The translations under genes were made by a program, and so were the position numbers. Positions 1 through 8,566 of a DNA stretch of 64,000 nt are shown here, piece by piece (position 1 is the first letter of the stretch; every line of letters starts with the position of its first letter). Below the pieces are notes generated by a model. The model saw only the letters and a list, made by a program, of their open reading frames with translations, was not told where the DNA came from and did not search any database. The stretch is from Streptomyces lavendulae subsp. lavendulae (GTDB taxonomy: Bacteria > Actinomycetota > Actinomycetes > Streptomycetales > Streptomycetaceae): contig NZ_CP024985.1 of the NCBI RefSeq assembly GCF_002803845.1, positions 5,901,501 to 5,965,500 on the forward strand, written 5' to 3'.

Positions 1-1062
1 GACGGAGGCGACCTCGGGGTGGCAGTAGGTGACGCGCGGGACACCGTCGTAGTCGATCGGAACCGGCTTGAGGCCGGCCAGACGCTCCGCTACCAGGATG
101 CCCTCGGCGAAGCCGACGTGCGCGAGCTGGAGGGTGGGGACGAGGTCACCCACGGCCGAGATCGTCGGCACGTTGGTCTGCATGTACTCGTCGACCAGGA
201 CGTAGCCGCGGTCCATCGCGACGCCCTGCTCCTCGTAGCCCAGGCCCTGCGAGACCGGGCCGCGGCCGATGGCGACCAGCAGCACCTCGGCCTCGAAGGT
301 CTTGCCGTCCGCGAGGGTCACGCGCACACCGTTCTCGGTGTACTCCGCCTTCTCGAAGAAGGTGCCCAGGTTGAACTTGATGCCGCGCTTGCGGAAGGCG
401 CGCTCCAGGATCTTCGAGCTGTTCTCGTCCTCGACCGGGACGAGGTGCTTGAGGCCCTCGATGACGGTGACGTCGGTGCCGAAGGACTTCCACGCCGAGG
501 CGAACTCGACGCCGATGACGCCGCCGCCCAGGATGATCGCGGACTCGGGCACGCGGTCCAGGACCAGCGCGTGGTCCGAGGAGATGATCCGGTTGCCGTC
601 GATGTCCAGGCCCGGCAGCGACTTCGGCACGGAGCCGGTCGCCAGCAGGACGTGGCGGGCCTGGATGCGCTGGCCGTTCACGTCGACGGAGGTCGGGGAG
701 GAGAGACGCCCCTCACCCTCGATGTAGGTGACCTTGCGGGAGGCGACCAGCCCCTGCAGGCCCTTGTAGAGGCCGGAGATGACCTCGTCCTTGTACTTGT
801 GCACACCGGCGATGTCGATGCCCTCGAAAGAGGTCTTGACACCGAACTGTCCGGCTTCGCGCGCCTGGTCCGCGACCTCGCCGGCGTGGAGCAGAGCCTT
901 CGTGGGGATGCAGCCGTTGTGCAGGCAGGTGCCGCCGAGCTTGTTCTTCTCGATCAGCGCAACGTCGAGACCCAGCTGGGATGCGCGCAGAGCCGCGGCG
1001 TAACCGCCACTGCCACCGCCGAGGATCACTAGGTCGAAAACGGTGCTGGCGTCGTTCGCCAC
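1..1062 (-). CDS. lpdA: Dihydrolipoyl dehydrogenase (E3), 3' end beyond window
   Basis: FAD-dependent pyridine nucleotide-disulfide oxidoreductase that reoxidises dihydrolipoamide of the 2-oxoacid dehydrogenase complexes. The N-terminus carries the FAD-binding Rossmann motif GGGSGG (about residues 15-20). The redox-active disulfide motif GGTCLHNGCIPTK follows, with C46 and C51. An NAD-binding GGGVIGVEFAS and a second FAD motif come later. The visible 354 codons stop before the C-terminal dimerisation domain with its catalytic His-Glu pair, which lies outside the window. I chose the GTG start at 1062 because GGAGG (complement of 1070-1074) precedes it at good spacing. pepA lies upstream on the same strand, separated by a hairpin. 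In Streptomyces sucB usually follows, which fits a TCA-cycle role (family knowledge, not visible here). Confidence 0.96.
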   Translation of the reverse strand, partial: MANDASTVFDLVILGGGSGGYAAALRASQLGLDVALIEKNKLGGTCLHNGCIPTKALLHAGEVADQAREAGQFGVKTSFEGIDIAGVHKYKDEVISGLYKGLQGLVASRKVTYIEGEGRLSSPTSVDVNGQRIQARHVLLATGSVPKSLPGLDIDGNRIISSDHALVLDRVPESAIILGGGVIGVEFASAWKSFGTDVTVIEGLKHLVPVEDENSSKILERAFRKRGIKFNLGTFFEKAEYTENGVRVTLADGKTFEAEVLLVAIGRGPVSQGLGYEEQGVAMDRGYVLVDEYMQTNVPTISAVGDLVPTLQLAHVGFAEGILVAERLAGLKPVPIDYDGVPRVTYCHPEVASV

Positions 1063-1372
1063 GTCACGTCCTCCATGCATGTGCGCCGAGCACCGGTCCT
1101 CTGTGACCGGGCGGCGGCTGGTAATCGGCCGCTTGTTTCTTCGGCCCTGTGGTGGGGGCCCTGTCCTGCCGAGAACCCATCTTCGCATTTGTCGGGGGAA
1201 CGCGGGACGCCGGGCCCCGGGTGTGCACGGTCGTTCCGCCCGAAGTAGGGGTTACCGCGGCGTAGAAACCTACTGATCCTCAAGGTTTCTTCCAGAGCGA
1301 ACGCGCCCCGGACCCGTGACCGGGTTCCGGGGCGCGCCGCGTCTCACAGGACGTGTCTCACGGGGTGGTGCG
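1063..1372. other. Intergenic region lpdA/pepA (310 bp)
   Basis: It holds the upstream region of lpdA with its GGAGG ribosome binding site at 1070-1074. On the far side is the strong hairpin at 1302-1336 that ends pepA transcription. I see no further gene. Confidence 0.6.
1302..1336 (-). terminator. Hairpin downstream of pepA
   Basis: Arms at 1302-1316 and 1321-1336 pair over about 15 bp with one bulged base around a 4-nt loop. It lies 37 bp beyond the pepA stop codon. There is no clear U-tract, as is usual for GC-rich actinobacterial terminators. Confidence 0.7.
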
Positions 1373-2902
1373 TCAGCCCAGGTCGCCCGTGGCGGTGCGC
1401 TCGGCCAGCCGCACCAGGGTGCGCACGGCCGAGCCGGTGCCGCCCTTGGGGGTGTAGCCGTACGGGGCGCCCTCGTGGAAGGCGGGACCGGCGATGTCGA
1501 GGTGGGCCCAGGTGATGCCCTCGCCGACGAACTCCTGGAGGAAGAGGCCGGCCACCAGACCGCCGCCCATGCGGACACCCATGTTGGCGATGTCGGCGGT
1601 GGGGGAGTCCATGGTCTTGCGCAGGTCCTCGGGGAGCGGCATCGGCCAGGAGGACTCGCCGACCTCTTCCGCGATCTCGTGGATCGAGGTGCGGAAGGCG
1701 TCGTCGTTGGCCATGATCCCGAAGGTCCGGTCGCCCAGGGCCAGCACCATGGCGCCGGTCAGGGTGGCGACGTCGACGATCGCGTCCGGGTTCTCCTCGG
1801 AGGCCTTGGTCAGGGCGTCGCCCAGGACCAGACGGCCCTCGGCGTCCGTGTTGAGGACCTCGACGGTCTTGCCGCTGTACATGCGCAGGACGTCGCCGGG
1901 CTTGGTGGCGGAGCCGGACGGCATGTTCTCGGCGAGCGCGAGCCAGCCGGTGACGTTGACCTGGAGGCCCAGCTTGGCGACGGCCACGACGGAGGCGAAG
2001 ACGGCGGCGGCGCCGGCCATGTCGCACTTCATCGTCTCGTTGTGACCGGCCGGCTTCAGGGAGATGCCGCCCGAGTCGTAGGTGATGCCCTTGCCGACGA
2101 AGGCGAGGGTCTTCTCCGCCTTGGGGTGGGTGTAGGAGAGCTTCACCAGGCGCGGCAGGTTCTCGGAACCCTTGCCGACGCCCATGATGCCGCCGTAGCC
2201 GCCCTTGACCAGGGCCTTCTCGTCCAGGACCTGGACCTTGACGCCGTTCTCCTTCGCGGTCGCGGACGCGACGGCGGCGAAGGCCTCGGGGGTGAGGTCG
2301 TTCGGCGGGGTGTTGACCAGGTCGCGGGCGATGTTGACCTCGGTGGCGACCACGGTGGCGCGCTCGGCCGCGGCCTTGTGCTCCTTGTCACGCGGCTTGG
2401 CGCCCAGCAGGGCGACCTCGGCCAGCGGCTGCTTGGGGCCGGAGCCCTTGGCGGCCTTCTTCTCGCCGCCCTGGTAGGCGGTGAAGGCGTACGCGCCGAG
2501 CAGCGCGCCCTCGGCCACGGCGGTGACGGCGGAGGCGTCGTCCAGGGGGAGTGCGAAGGCGGCCTTCTTGGCGCCGTGCAGGGCGCGGGCGGCGGCGCCG
2601 GCGGCGCGGCGCAGGGCCTCCTCGTCGAAGGACTCGTCCTGCTCGGGGGCCGTGCCCAGGCCGACCGCCAGCACGACCGGGACCTTGAGGCCGGCCGGCG
2701 CGGGCAGCTTGGTGGTCTCGCCTTCGCCGCCCGAGGCGCCGAGGGCGTCGAGCACGGCCGCGAGCTTTCCGTCGAACGCCTTGTCCACGGCCTCGGCGCC
2801 GGCCGCCACGACGAGCCCCTTCGGGCCCTTGGCCACGCCGACGACGAGGGCGTCGGCGCGCAGCGTCGCCGCGCCGGCAGTGCTGAGAGTCAGAGCAGTC
2901 AC
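1373..2902 (-). CDS. pepA: Leucyl aminopeptidase (M17)
   Basis: Cytosolic metallo-aminopeptidase of 509 residues, the usual M17 length, which removes N-terminal residues from peptides and so has a role in peptide turnover. The C-terminal half carries the diagnostic M17 signature NTDAEGRLVL starting at N351. Before it are the metal- and substrate-binding stretches GKGITYDSGG and MKCDMAGAA. The N-terminal half is the variable macro-like domain. I place the start at GTG 2902 (product begins VTALTLSTAG), where similarity to the family should begin. An in-frame start exists further upstream at 3055, but the added residues look like untranslated leader. The Shine-Dalgarno is weak. The gene is transcribed toward lpdA and ends in its own hairpin. 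Confidence 0.95.
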   Translation of the reverse strand: MTALTLSTAGAATLRADALVVGVAKGPKGLVVAAGAEAVDKAFDGKLAAVLDALGASGGEGETTKLPAPAGLKVPVVLAVGLGTAPEQDESFDEEALRRAAGAAARALHGAKKAAFALPLDDASAVTAVAEGALLGAYAFTAYQGGEKKAAKGSGPKQPLAEVALLGAKPRDKEHKAAAERATVVATEVNIARDLVNTPPNDLTPEAFAAVASATAKENGVKVQVLDEKALVKGGYGGIMGVGKGSENLPRLVKLSYTHPKAEKTLAFVGKGITYDSGGISLKPAGHNETMKCDMAGAAAVFASVVAVAKLGLQVNVTGWLALAENMPSGSATKPGDVLRMYSGKTVEVLNTDAEGRLVLGDALTKASEENPDAIVDVATLTGAMVLALGDRTFGIMANDDAFRTSIHEIAEEVGESSWPMPLPEDLRKTMDSPTADIANMGVRMGGGLVAGLFLQEFVGEGITWAHLDIAGPAFHEGAPYGYTPKGGTGSAVRTLVRLAERTATGDLG

Positions 2903-3258
2903 GGTGGTGAAGTCTCGCTTCCGTTTGTGTGTGTGGGCGCTGCGGACACGTCGGGATCTCCGGCCGCTCCGCAGCGATCGTATTCGGGCCCGGCGGCCGC
3001 CGGAAACGAGCCTACGCGCACGTACTCGTCCGTACGTCACTCGAAGGTTTGTCAAGTTGTTCGATCAAAGGGCCATCAGGTTCACCCATCTGTGGACTCT
3101 GCTCCAGGTTTGCTCTTTAGACCTGACGAGGTCCGAGAGACTCGACCCACTCTCGCAAGGGGACGCGGGGTCCCTTTGCATGATTTCCACAGAGCCTCCC
3201 CGGCCCGGCCTTCCGCCTTGGGCCGCCGCCGAGGGACGCCTGCGGGGGGAAGGCCGAA
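2903..3258. other. Divergent promoter region pepA / exopolysaccharide cluster (356 bp)
   Basis: The region separates pepA (minus) from the deacetylase gene (plus). A consensus -35 hexamer TTGACA is present on the minus strand (complement of 3050-3055) and may belong to the pepA promoter; a weak TACGGA lies 15 bp downstream. On the plus strand I see no convincing -10/-35 pair. A strong ribosome binding site GGGGGAAGG (3244-3252) sits 6 nt before the deacetylase ATG. No gene is evident. Confidence 0.5.
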
Positions 3259-5292
3259 ATGGTCAACAAGAACCGGATGAACAGGGTGGCCGCGGCAATG
3301 GCCGCAGCCACCCTGATGGCGATCGCCGTACCCGCGGCGACCGCCCAGGCGGCGACCGTCGCACCGCGGATCGACCTGAGGGTGCTGGTCGTCGACGACG
3401 GCGGCGGCGCGGTCCAGGCGATCACCGCCGAGCTCCGCGACACCGGAGTCCCGTACACCCGCGTCGACCTGGGCAGCGCGAGCCGCCCGGTGATCGACGC
3501 GGCGTTCCTGAGCGACACGGTCTCCGGCCGTCCGCGAGCGAAGTTCCAGGGGGTCGTCCTGCCGAACGAGAACCCGTTCGGCGCGGGCTCGGCCGAGCTC
3601 GCCGCGCTCACCGCGTACGAGACGACGTACGGGATCCGCCAGTTCGACGCCTACACCTGGGCGCACCCCGAGGTCGGCCTGGAGTACACCGACAACGGCG
3701 GTTACGGCGGCAGCCTCGACGGCACCCAGGCCGCCGTCACCGCCGCCGGGAAGACGGGGCCCTTCGGTTACCTGCAGGGTCAGGTCGCCTTCGAGGACAA
3801 CTCTCCGCTGATCATGGAGAGCTACGGGTTCATGGCGAAGCCGCGCGCGGGCTACACCAGTTACCTGGACGCCCCCGTCCCCGGCGGCACCGAGCGGGCC
3901 TCGCTGCTCGGCGAGTACACCCACGACGGGCGCAGCGAACTGGTCGCCACCTTCGCCTACAACCAGTACCAGCAGCAGTTCCGGCTGCTGGCCCGGGGCA
4001 TCGTCGAGTGGCTCACCCAGGGCGTCCACCTCGGCCAGGAGCGCAACTACTTCGCGGTCCACGTCGACGACGTCTTCGCCCCGGACGCCCGCTGGGACAA
4101 GACCCTCGACTGCACGCCCGGCGACTACGCCTGCGCGGGCGGCGAGGGCAAGGAGAGCACCATCCGCATGACCGCCGCCGACGCCCAGTACGCGGCGCAG
4201 TGGCAGACGAGCAAGAACTTCAAGCTCGACATGCTCTTCAACGCCGGCGCCGGGGAGGAGTGGAAGACCGAGAACGGCGGCACCGACGCCCTGACCGCGC
4301 AGCTCCTCGCGGACAAGGCCAAGTACCGCTGGATGAACCACACCTACACCCACCTCTTCCTCGGGTGCACCCAGGACGTCTCCGTCAGCCCCTGGACCTG
4401 CACCAAGAACGCCCAGGGCGCGACGAACTGGATGAGCCGGGCCGACATCTCCGCGCAGATCCGCGACAACAACAACTGGGCCGCCTCGCACGGCCTCACC
4501 ACCGACCGGTCCGAGATCGTCACCGGCGAGCACTCCGGTCTCAAGACCCTCCCCCAGCAGCCCACGGACAACCCCAACCTGGCCGGCGCCTTCGCCGACA
4601 ACGGTGTCAAGTGGGCGGGCAGCGACAACTCCCGCGAACCCGCGCAGCGGGCCGTCGGCGCCGCCCTGACCGTCCCCCGCTACCCGATGAACGTGTTCTA
4701 CAACACGGGCACCAACGCCGAGATGGCCGACGAGTACAACTGGATCTACACCAGCCGGGCCGACGGCGGCAGCGGCCTCTGCGAGGACAACCCGGCGACC
4801 TCCACCTGCCTGCCGGCCCCGCTCGACGTCAACACCGGCTTCCAGGACTACATCGTCCCGGCCGAGGCGCGGACCGCCCTGCGTCACGTGCTCGCCAACG
4901 ACCCGAAGCCGCACTACGTCCACCAGTCCAACCTGGCCGAGGACCGCACCCTGTACCCCGTGCTCAACCAGGTACTCGACACCTACCGCGCGCTCTACGC
5001 CACCAGCGCGCCGATCGTCAACCAGAGCATGAAGGACACCGGCGTCGAGCTGAGCCGCCGCGCCGCCTGGGACAAGGCGATCGCCAACAACCAGGTCACC
5101 GCCTACCGCATCGGCAAGGACGTCACCGTCAAGGCGCCCTCGGGGGTGGTCGCCCCGGTCACCGCGCCCAACGGGACCAAGAAGCAGCTCCTGCTCGGCA
5201 CGACCGACTTCGGCACCGCCTACGCCGGCACCCGCTCCGCCTGGACGGCTCCCGACCTGCTCCAGTCGGCGGTCACCCTGAAGCTCGCCTGA
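3259..5292 (+). CDS. Secreted Agd3-like (CE18-type) exopolysaccharide deacetylase
   Basis: 677-residue exported protein with a Sec-type signal peptide: basic N-terminus, hydrophobic core and AQA cleavage site near residue 32. Residues about 36-230 form a beta-rich N-terminal domain. The catalytic region shows two metal-dependent deacetylase motifs: HVDD at 268-271 (base and metal aspartates) and NHTYTH at 360-365 (the two metal histidines). This spacing and these motif forms resemble the fungal galactosaminoglycan deacetylase Agd3, founder of family CE18, more than the ordinary NodB domain. The likely job is partial de-N-acetylation of a secreted amino-sugar polymer outside the membrane. It is the first gene of a five-gene plus-strand cluster and has a strong GGGGGAAGG ribosome binding site. 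Family membership is from memory of motifs and context, not an alignment. Confidence 0.75.
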   Translation: MVNKNRMNRVAAAMAAATLMAIAVPAATAQAATVAPRIDLRVLVVDDGGGAVQAITAELRDTGVPYTRVDLGSASRPVIDAAFLSDTVSGRPRAKFQGVVLPNENPFGAGSAELAALTAYETTYGIRQFDAYTWAHPEVGLEYTDNGGYGGSLDGTQAAVTAAGKTGPFGYLQGQVAFEDNSPLIMESYGFMAKPRAGYTSYLDAPVPGGTERASLLGEYTHDGRSELVATFAYNQYQQQFRLLARGIVEWLTQGVHLGQERNYFAVHVDDVFAPDARWDKTLDCTPGDYACAGGEGKESTIRMTAADAQYAAQWQTSKNFKLDMLFNAGAGEEWKTENGGTDALTAQLLADKAKYRWMNHTYTHLFLGCTQDVSVSPWTCTKNAQGATNWMSRADISAQIRDNNNWAASHGLTTDRSEIVTGEHSGLKTLPQQPTDNPNLAGAFADNGVKWAGSDNSREPAQRAVGAALTVPRYPMNVFYNTGTNAEMADEYNWIYTSRADGGSGLCEDNPATSTCLPAPLDVNTGFQDYIVPAEARTALRHVLANDPKPHYVHQSNLAEDRTLYPVLNQVLDTYRALYATSAPIVNQSMKDTGVELSRRAAWDKAIANNQVTAYRIGKDVTVKAPSGVVAPVTAPNGTKKQLLLGTTDFGTAYAGTRSAWTAPDLLQSAVTLKLA

Positions 5293-5337
5293 CCCGACGG
5301 CCGGAACGCCTGCCGGCCGTCACGCGTACCACCTAGC

Positions 5338-5372
5338 GCCGGCGCTCCAACCCACGGGCGCCGGCCCCTTTT
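5338..5372 (+). terminator. Internal hairpin between deacetylase and glycosyltransferase genes
   Basis: Arms 5338-5345 and 5358-5365 form a perfect 8-bp GC stem with a 12-nt loop, followed by CCCTTTTCC. A smaller hairpin (5296-5304 with 5313-5321) precedes it. Together they could partly end transcription after the deacetylase gene and set expression ratios within the cluster. Confidence 0.45.
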
Positions 5373-5394
5373 CCGTCCTGGGGGGACACACCGC

Positions 5395-6909
5395 ATGAGC
5401 CATGGGCGTCATGTCACCATGCTCACAGAAGGCACCTATCCACACGTCCACGGGGGCGTCAGCACCTGGTGCGACCAGCTCGTCCGCGGTATGCCGGAGG
5501 TCGACTTCAACGTCATAGCCCTGACCGGCTCCGGACGCGAGCCGGTCACCTGGGAACTGCCGCGCAACGTCTACCGGCACACCTCCTTCCCGCTCTGGGG
5601 CCCGCCGCCCTCCCGGACCCGCCGGTCCGCGTTGCGGGGCAAGGCCCACCGCCGTTTCGCCGACCTCTACGAGACCTTCCTGCTCTCGCTGCTCGACCCC
5701 GCGCACGACGGTTTCTCCGAGGCCCTCGGCGAGTTCGCCCGCCTGGCCCGCGCCGGCCGGCTCACCCCGGCCCTGCGCTCCGAGTCGGTGCTCCGCCTCC
5801 TGATGGACGTCTGGACCCGGCCCGGCCTGGCCACCGCCCCGGCCGAACCCACCATCCACGACGCGCTCACCGCCACCGACCTGCTGGAACACGCCCTGCG
5901 CCCGCTGTCCGTGCGGATCCCGCCCGACAGCGTCGCCCACGCCGTGAGCAGCGGCCTCGCCACCCTCCCGGCCCTCGCCGCCAAACGCCTCGACCAGGTG
6001 CCGTTCCTCCTCACCGAGCACGGCATCTACCTGCGCGAGCGCTACCTCGGCTACCGCACCGCCGCCCAGCGCTGGCCCGTCAAGGCCCTGATGCTGGGCT
6101 TCTACCGGGAGCTGAACTCCGAGGGGTACCGGCAGGCCGACCTGATCACCCCCGTCAACCAGTACAACCGCCGCTGGGAGGAGCGCGGGGGCGCCGACGC
6201 CGAGCGGATCCGTACCGTCTACAACGGGGTCGATCCGCACGCCTTCCCCGAGGCCGGGCCCGAACCTGAGGTCCCCACCCTCAGCTGGTGCGGCCGCATC
6301 GACCCGATCAAGGACCTCGAAACCCTCATCCGCGCCTACGCGTTCATGCGACGCGAACTGCCCGCCCTGCGCCTGCGCCTCTTCGGGCCGGTCCCGGCGG
6401 GCTGCGAGGAGTACCGGCTCCGCCTGGAGAAGCTCGCCGCCGAACTCGGCGTCGGTGACGGGATCAGCTACGAGGGCCGCATCGACGAGGTCGCCAAGGC
6501 GTACGCGGCCGGCAGCGTCGTGATGCTCTCCTCCATCAGCGAGGGCTTCCCCTTCAGCATCATCGAGGCCATGTCCTGCGGGCGCACCACCGTCTCCACG
6601 GACGTCGGGGGCGTCCGCGAGGCCGTCGGGGACACCGGGCTCGTCGTCCCGCCCCGCGAACCCGAGACCATGGCCCGCGCCACCCTGGCCCTGCTGCGCG
6701 ACGACGAACGCCGGGCCGAGCTCGGCCGGATGTCCCGCAAGCGGGTCGTGGAGAAGTTCACCCTCCACCAGTCCGTCGACGGCTTCCGGCACATCTACCG
6801 GGAGCTCGCCGGGCAGCCCGTCCTGCCCGTCCGTGCGGGCGACGACTGGACCCAGCGGCTCGCGGACCCCTGGTACCGCGAACTCGCCGCGGACGGGAGC
6901 CTGTGGTGA
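5395..6909 (+). CDS. PelF-like GT4 glycosyltransferase
   Basis: 504-residue soluble glycosyltransferase with the GT-B fold. The N-terminus MLTEGTYPHVHGGVSTW is the typical start of PelF, the GT4 enzyme that polymerises the Pel polysaccharide from UDP-sugars. The donor-binding region has the retaining GT4 EX7E motif (E383 to E391, in SEGFPFSIIEAMSCG) and a GGVREAV loop. The family role is cytosolic chain elongation with a membrane partner that exports the chain; here that partner would be the next gene. The start is ATG 5395 with a G-rich Shine-Dalgarno (GGGGGG) about 8 nt upstream. The stop TGA overlaps the start of the next gene, so the two are translationally coupled. Sugar specificity cannot be read from the sequence. 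N-acetylgalactosamine is inferred from the neighbours. Confidence 0.82.
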   Translation: MSHGRHVTMLTEGTYPHVHGGVSTWCDQLVRGMPEVDFNVIALTGSGREPVTWELPRNVYRHTSFPLWGPPPSRTRRSALRGKAHRRFADLYETFLLSLLDPAHDGFSEALGEFARLARAGRLTPALRSESVLRLLMDVWTRPGLATAPAEPTIHDALTATDLLEHALRPLSVRIPPDSVAHAVSSGLATLPALAAKRLDQVPFLLTEHGIYLRERYLGYRTAAQRWPVKALMLGFYRELNSEGYRQADLITPVNQYNRRWEERGGADAERIRTVYNGVDPHAFPEAGPEPEVPTLSWCGRIDPIKDLETLIRAYAFMRRELPALRLRLFGPVPAGCEEYRLRLEKLAAELGVGDGISYEGRIDEVAKAYAAGSVVMLSSISEGFPFSIIEAMSCGRTTVSTDVGGVREAVGDTGLVVPPREPETMARATLALLRDDERRAELGRMSRKRVVEKFTLHQSVDGFRHIYRELAGQPVLPVRAGDDWTQRLADPWYRELAADGSLW

Positions 6910-8528
6910 GCGGATCCCTTTGGCTCAGGCCCCCCGGACCGGAGGGCGGCTGGGTCCACGTCGGCCACGCCGCCGCCACGGGCCGCGGGGCGGGCGGCCC
7001 CGGCCCGGGTGCCGGCCGCACCGACACCCTGCCCGCCGTCCCCCGGCCCCGGCGCGCCGCGCCGGAGGGGGCGGCGGCCGCCGCCGACCCCATGGACGAA
7101 CTCGCCGACCGGCTCGGCGCGTTCATCGCCGCCGCCGTGCACCCCGACGAGATCGCCGCCGTCCTCGAATCCGACGGCATGAACGACGAGTACATCCGCC
7201 TCACCTACGGCCGCCGCGACTCCTTCGCCCTCGCCGAGGAGCTCTACGCCCGCGTCCCGCGCTCCTTCCCGGAACCGGACGAGGTCACCGACCCCTGGAA
7301 GGTCTCCCTCACCGCCTGCCTGCTCCGCGGGGTGATCTTCGTCCTGCCCGGACTCGCCTACGTCCTGGGCGCCCCCCTCCTCGAAGGCCCCCCGGACCGG
7401 CTCGGGCTGCCCGCCGGCACCCTGACCCTGCTCGCCGGGGCCCTGATCGGCTGGGTCTGGGACCAGACCCTGTCCCACCGCGCCTACTCCTGGCTCGGCC
7501 TCGGCGACCGGGCCGCCGCCCGGCGGACCCTGCTCGCCGGAGCCCCCGCGGGAGCGCTGCTGGGCACCGCCGCCGCGCTCGCCGTCCCCGGCGGCCCGCC
7601 GTTCTCGTACGGCTTCGCCGCCGGCCAGGCCCTGTACGTCGGGGCCGCCACCGTCCTCCTGGTGCTCGGCCGCGAGCGGGCGCTGCTCGCCGCGCTCGCC
7701 CCGATGGCCGCCGGGGCGGTGCTCTCCCTCGTCACCGACCTGCCGGTGCCGCTGCGGGTGGCCCTGCTCGTCGCGTCCCTGCTGGCCGCCTGCGCGCTCG
7801 CCCTGCGGGAACTGCCCGTCCGACGGGGCGTACGGGCCGCCGTGCGCCGGATCCGCGACCGGCTCGGGAGCCGGTCCGGCGAACGGGGCCCGGTGCGCTG
7901 GCGGATGCTGCGCGGCGCCGAGGAGGACCCGGCCCGGCGCGGCCCCCGGATCGGGGACTCGGTGCCCTACGGGGTCTTCGGCCTCGGCACCGGCCTGCTC
8001 GTGCTGTACGCCGCGCTCGGGGAGGTGCTCTCCGGCGGCCCCGCCGAGGCGGTCGCCGCGCCCTCCGCGGTGGCCCTCACCCTCAGCATGGGCCCCGCCG
8101 AGTGGCTGCTGCACCGCTTCCGCAGCGGCAGCCTCGCCGGGCTGCGGGCGGCCCGGTCGCCGCGGGCGTTCCGGCGCCGGATGCTCACCACCCTGACCGG
8201 CTGCCTGGCCGTCTACCTGGTGGTGCTGCTCGCCCTCGGCGTCACGGGAACCCTGCTGTGGCCGCACGCCCCCGGCCTGACCTGGGTCCGCGTCACGACC
8301 CTGCTGCTCCTGGGCACCGTGATGTGGACGGGACTGCTCCTGCAGTCCTTCGGCGCCGTGCGGCCCGCGGCCGTGGTCTGCGCCTGTGCCGCCGTCGCCC
8401 AGAGCCTGGCCCTGCTCTTCGGGGTGGGGCAGCCCCGGCTGGTGCAGCTCGTCGTGGCGGCCGGCGCCTCGGCGGCCCTGGCCGTCCTGGTGTGCCTGCT
8501 CCTCGGCCGGGCCACGGCCCACCGGTGA
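6906..8528 (+). CDS. PelG-like 12-TM membrane protein (putative exopolysaccharide exporter)
   Basis: 540-residue integral membrane protein. About 135 N-terminal residues are cytosolic: a Pro/Ala/Gly-rich stretch and a small helical domain containing DELADRLGAFIAAAV and NDEYIRLTYGRRDSF. Then come six predicted membrane helices, a basic cytosolic loop of about 45 residues, and six more helices. A 6+6 layout matches the MOP-type flippase PelG, the membrane partner of PelF, but I see no diagnostic PelG sequence, so the role is inferred from topology and position. GTG codons at 6903 and 6906 are both possible starts. I prefer 6906 because GGGAG (6895-6899) is then 6 nt away and the GTGA overlap with the upstream stop gives coupling. 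Confidence 0.65.
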   Translation: MSGSLWLRPPGPEGGWVHVGHAAATGRGAGGPGPGAGRTDTLPAVPRPRRAAPEGAAAAADPMDELADRLGAFIAAAVHPDEIAAVLESDGMNDEYIRLTYGRRDSFALAEELYARVPRSFPEPDEVTDPWKVSLTACLLRGVIFVLPGLAYVLGAPLLEGPPDRLGLPAGTLTLLAGALIGWVWDQTLSHRAYSWLGLGDRAAARRTLLAGAPAGALLGTAAALAVPGGPPFSYGFAAGQALYVGAATVLLVLGRERALLAALAPMAAGAVLSLVTDLPVPLRVALLVASLLAACALALRELPVRRGVRAAVRRIRDRLGSRSGERGPVRWRMLRGAEEDPARRGPRIGDSVPYGVFGLGTGLLVLYAALGEVLSGGPAEAVAAPSAVALTLSMGPAEWLLHRFRSGSLAGLRAARSPRAFRRRMLTTLTGCLAVYLVVLLALGVTGTLLWPHAPGLTWVRVTTLLLLGTVMWTGLLLQSFGAVRPAAVVCACAAVAQSLALLFGVGQPRLVQLVVAAGASAALAVLVCLLLGRATAHR

Positions 8529-8566
8529 GCGCCGATCACGTGTCCGCGTACGAGGAGAAGGACCCC

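Noticed and set aside
1316..3280. Long open frame on the strand opposite pepA
   Set aside because: It is the antisense of a clear M17 peptidase. High GC keeps opposite frames open; the product is low-complexity Gly/Arg/Gln with no domain.
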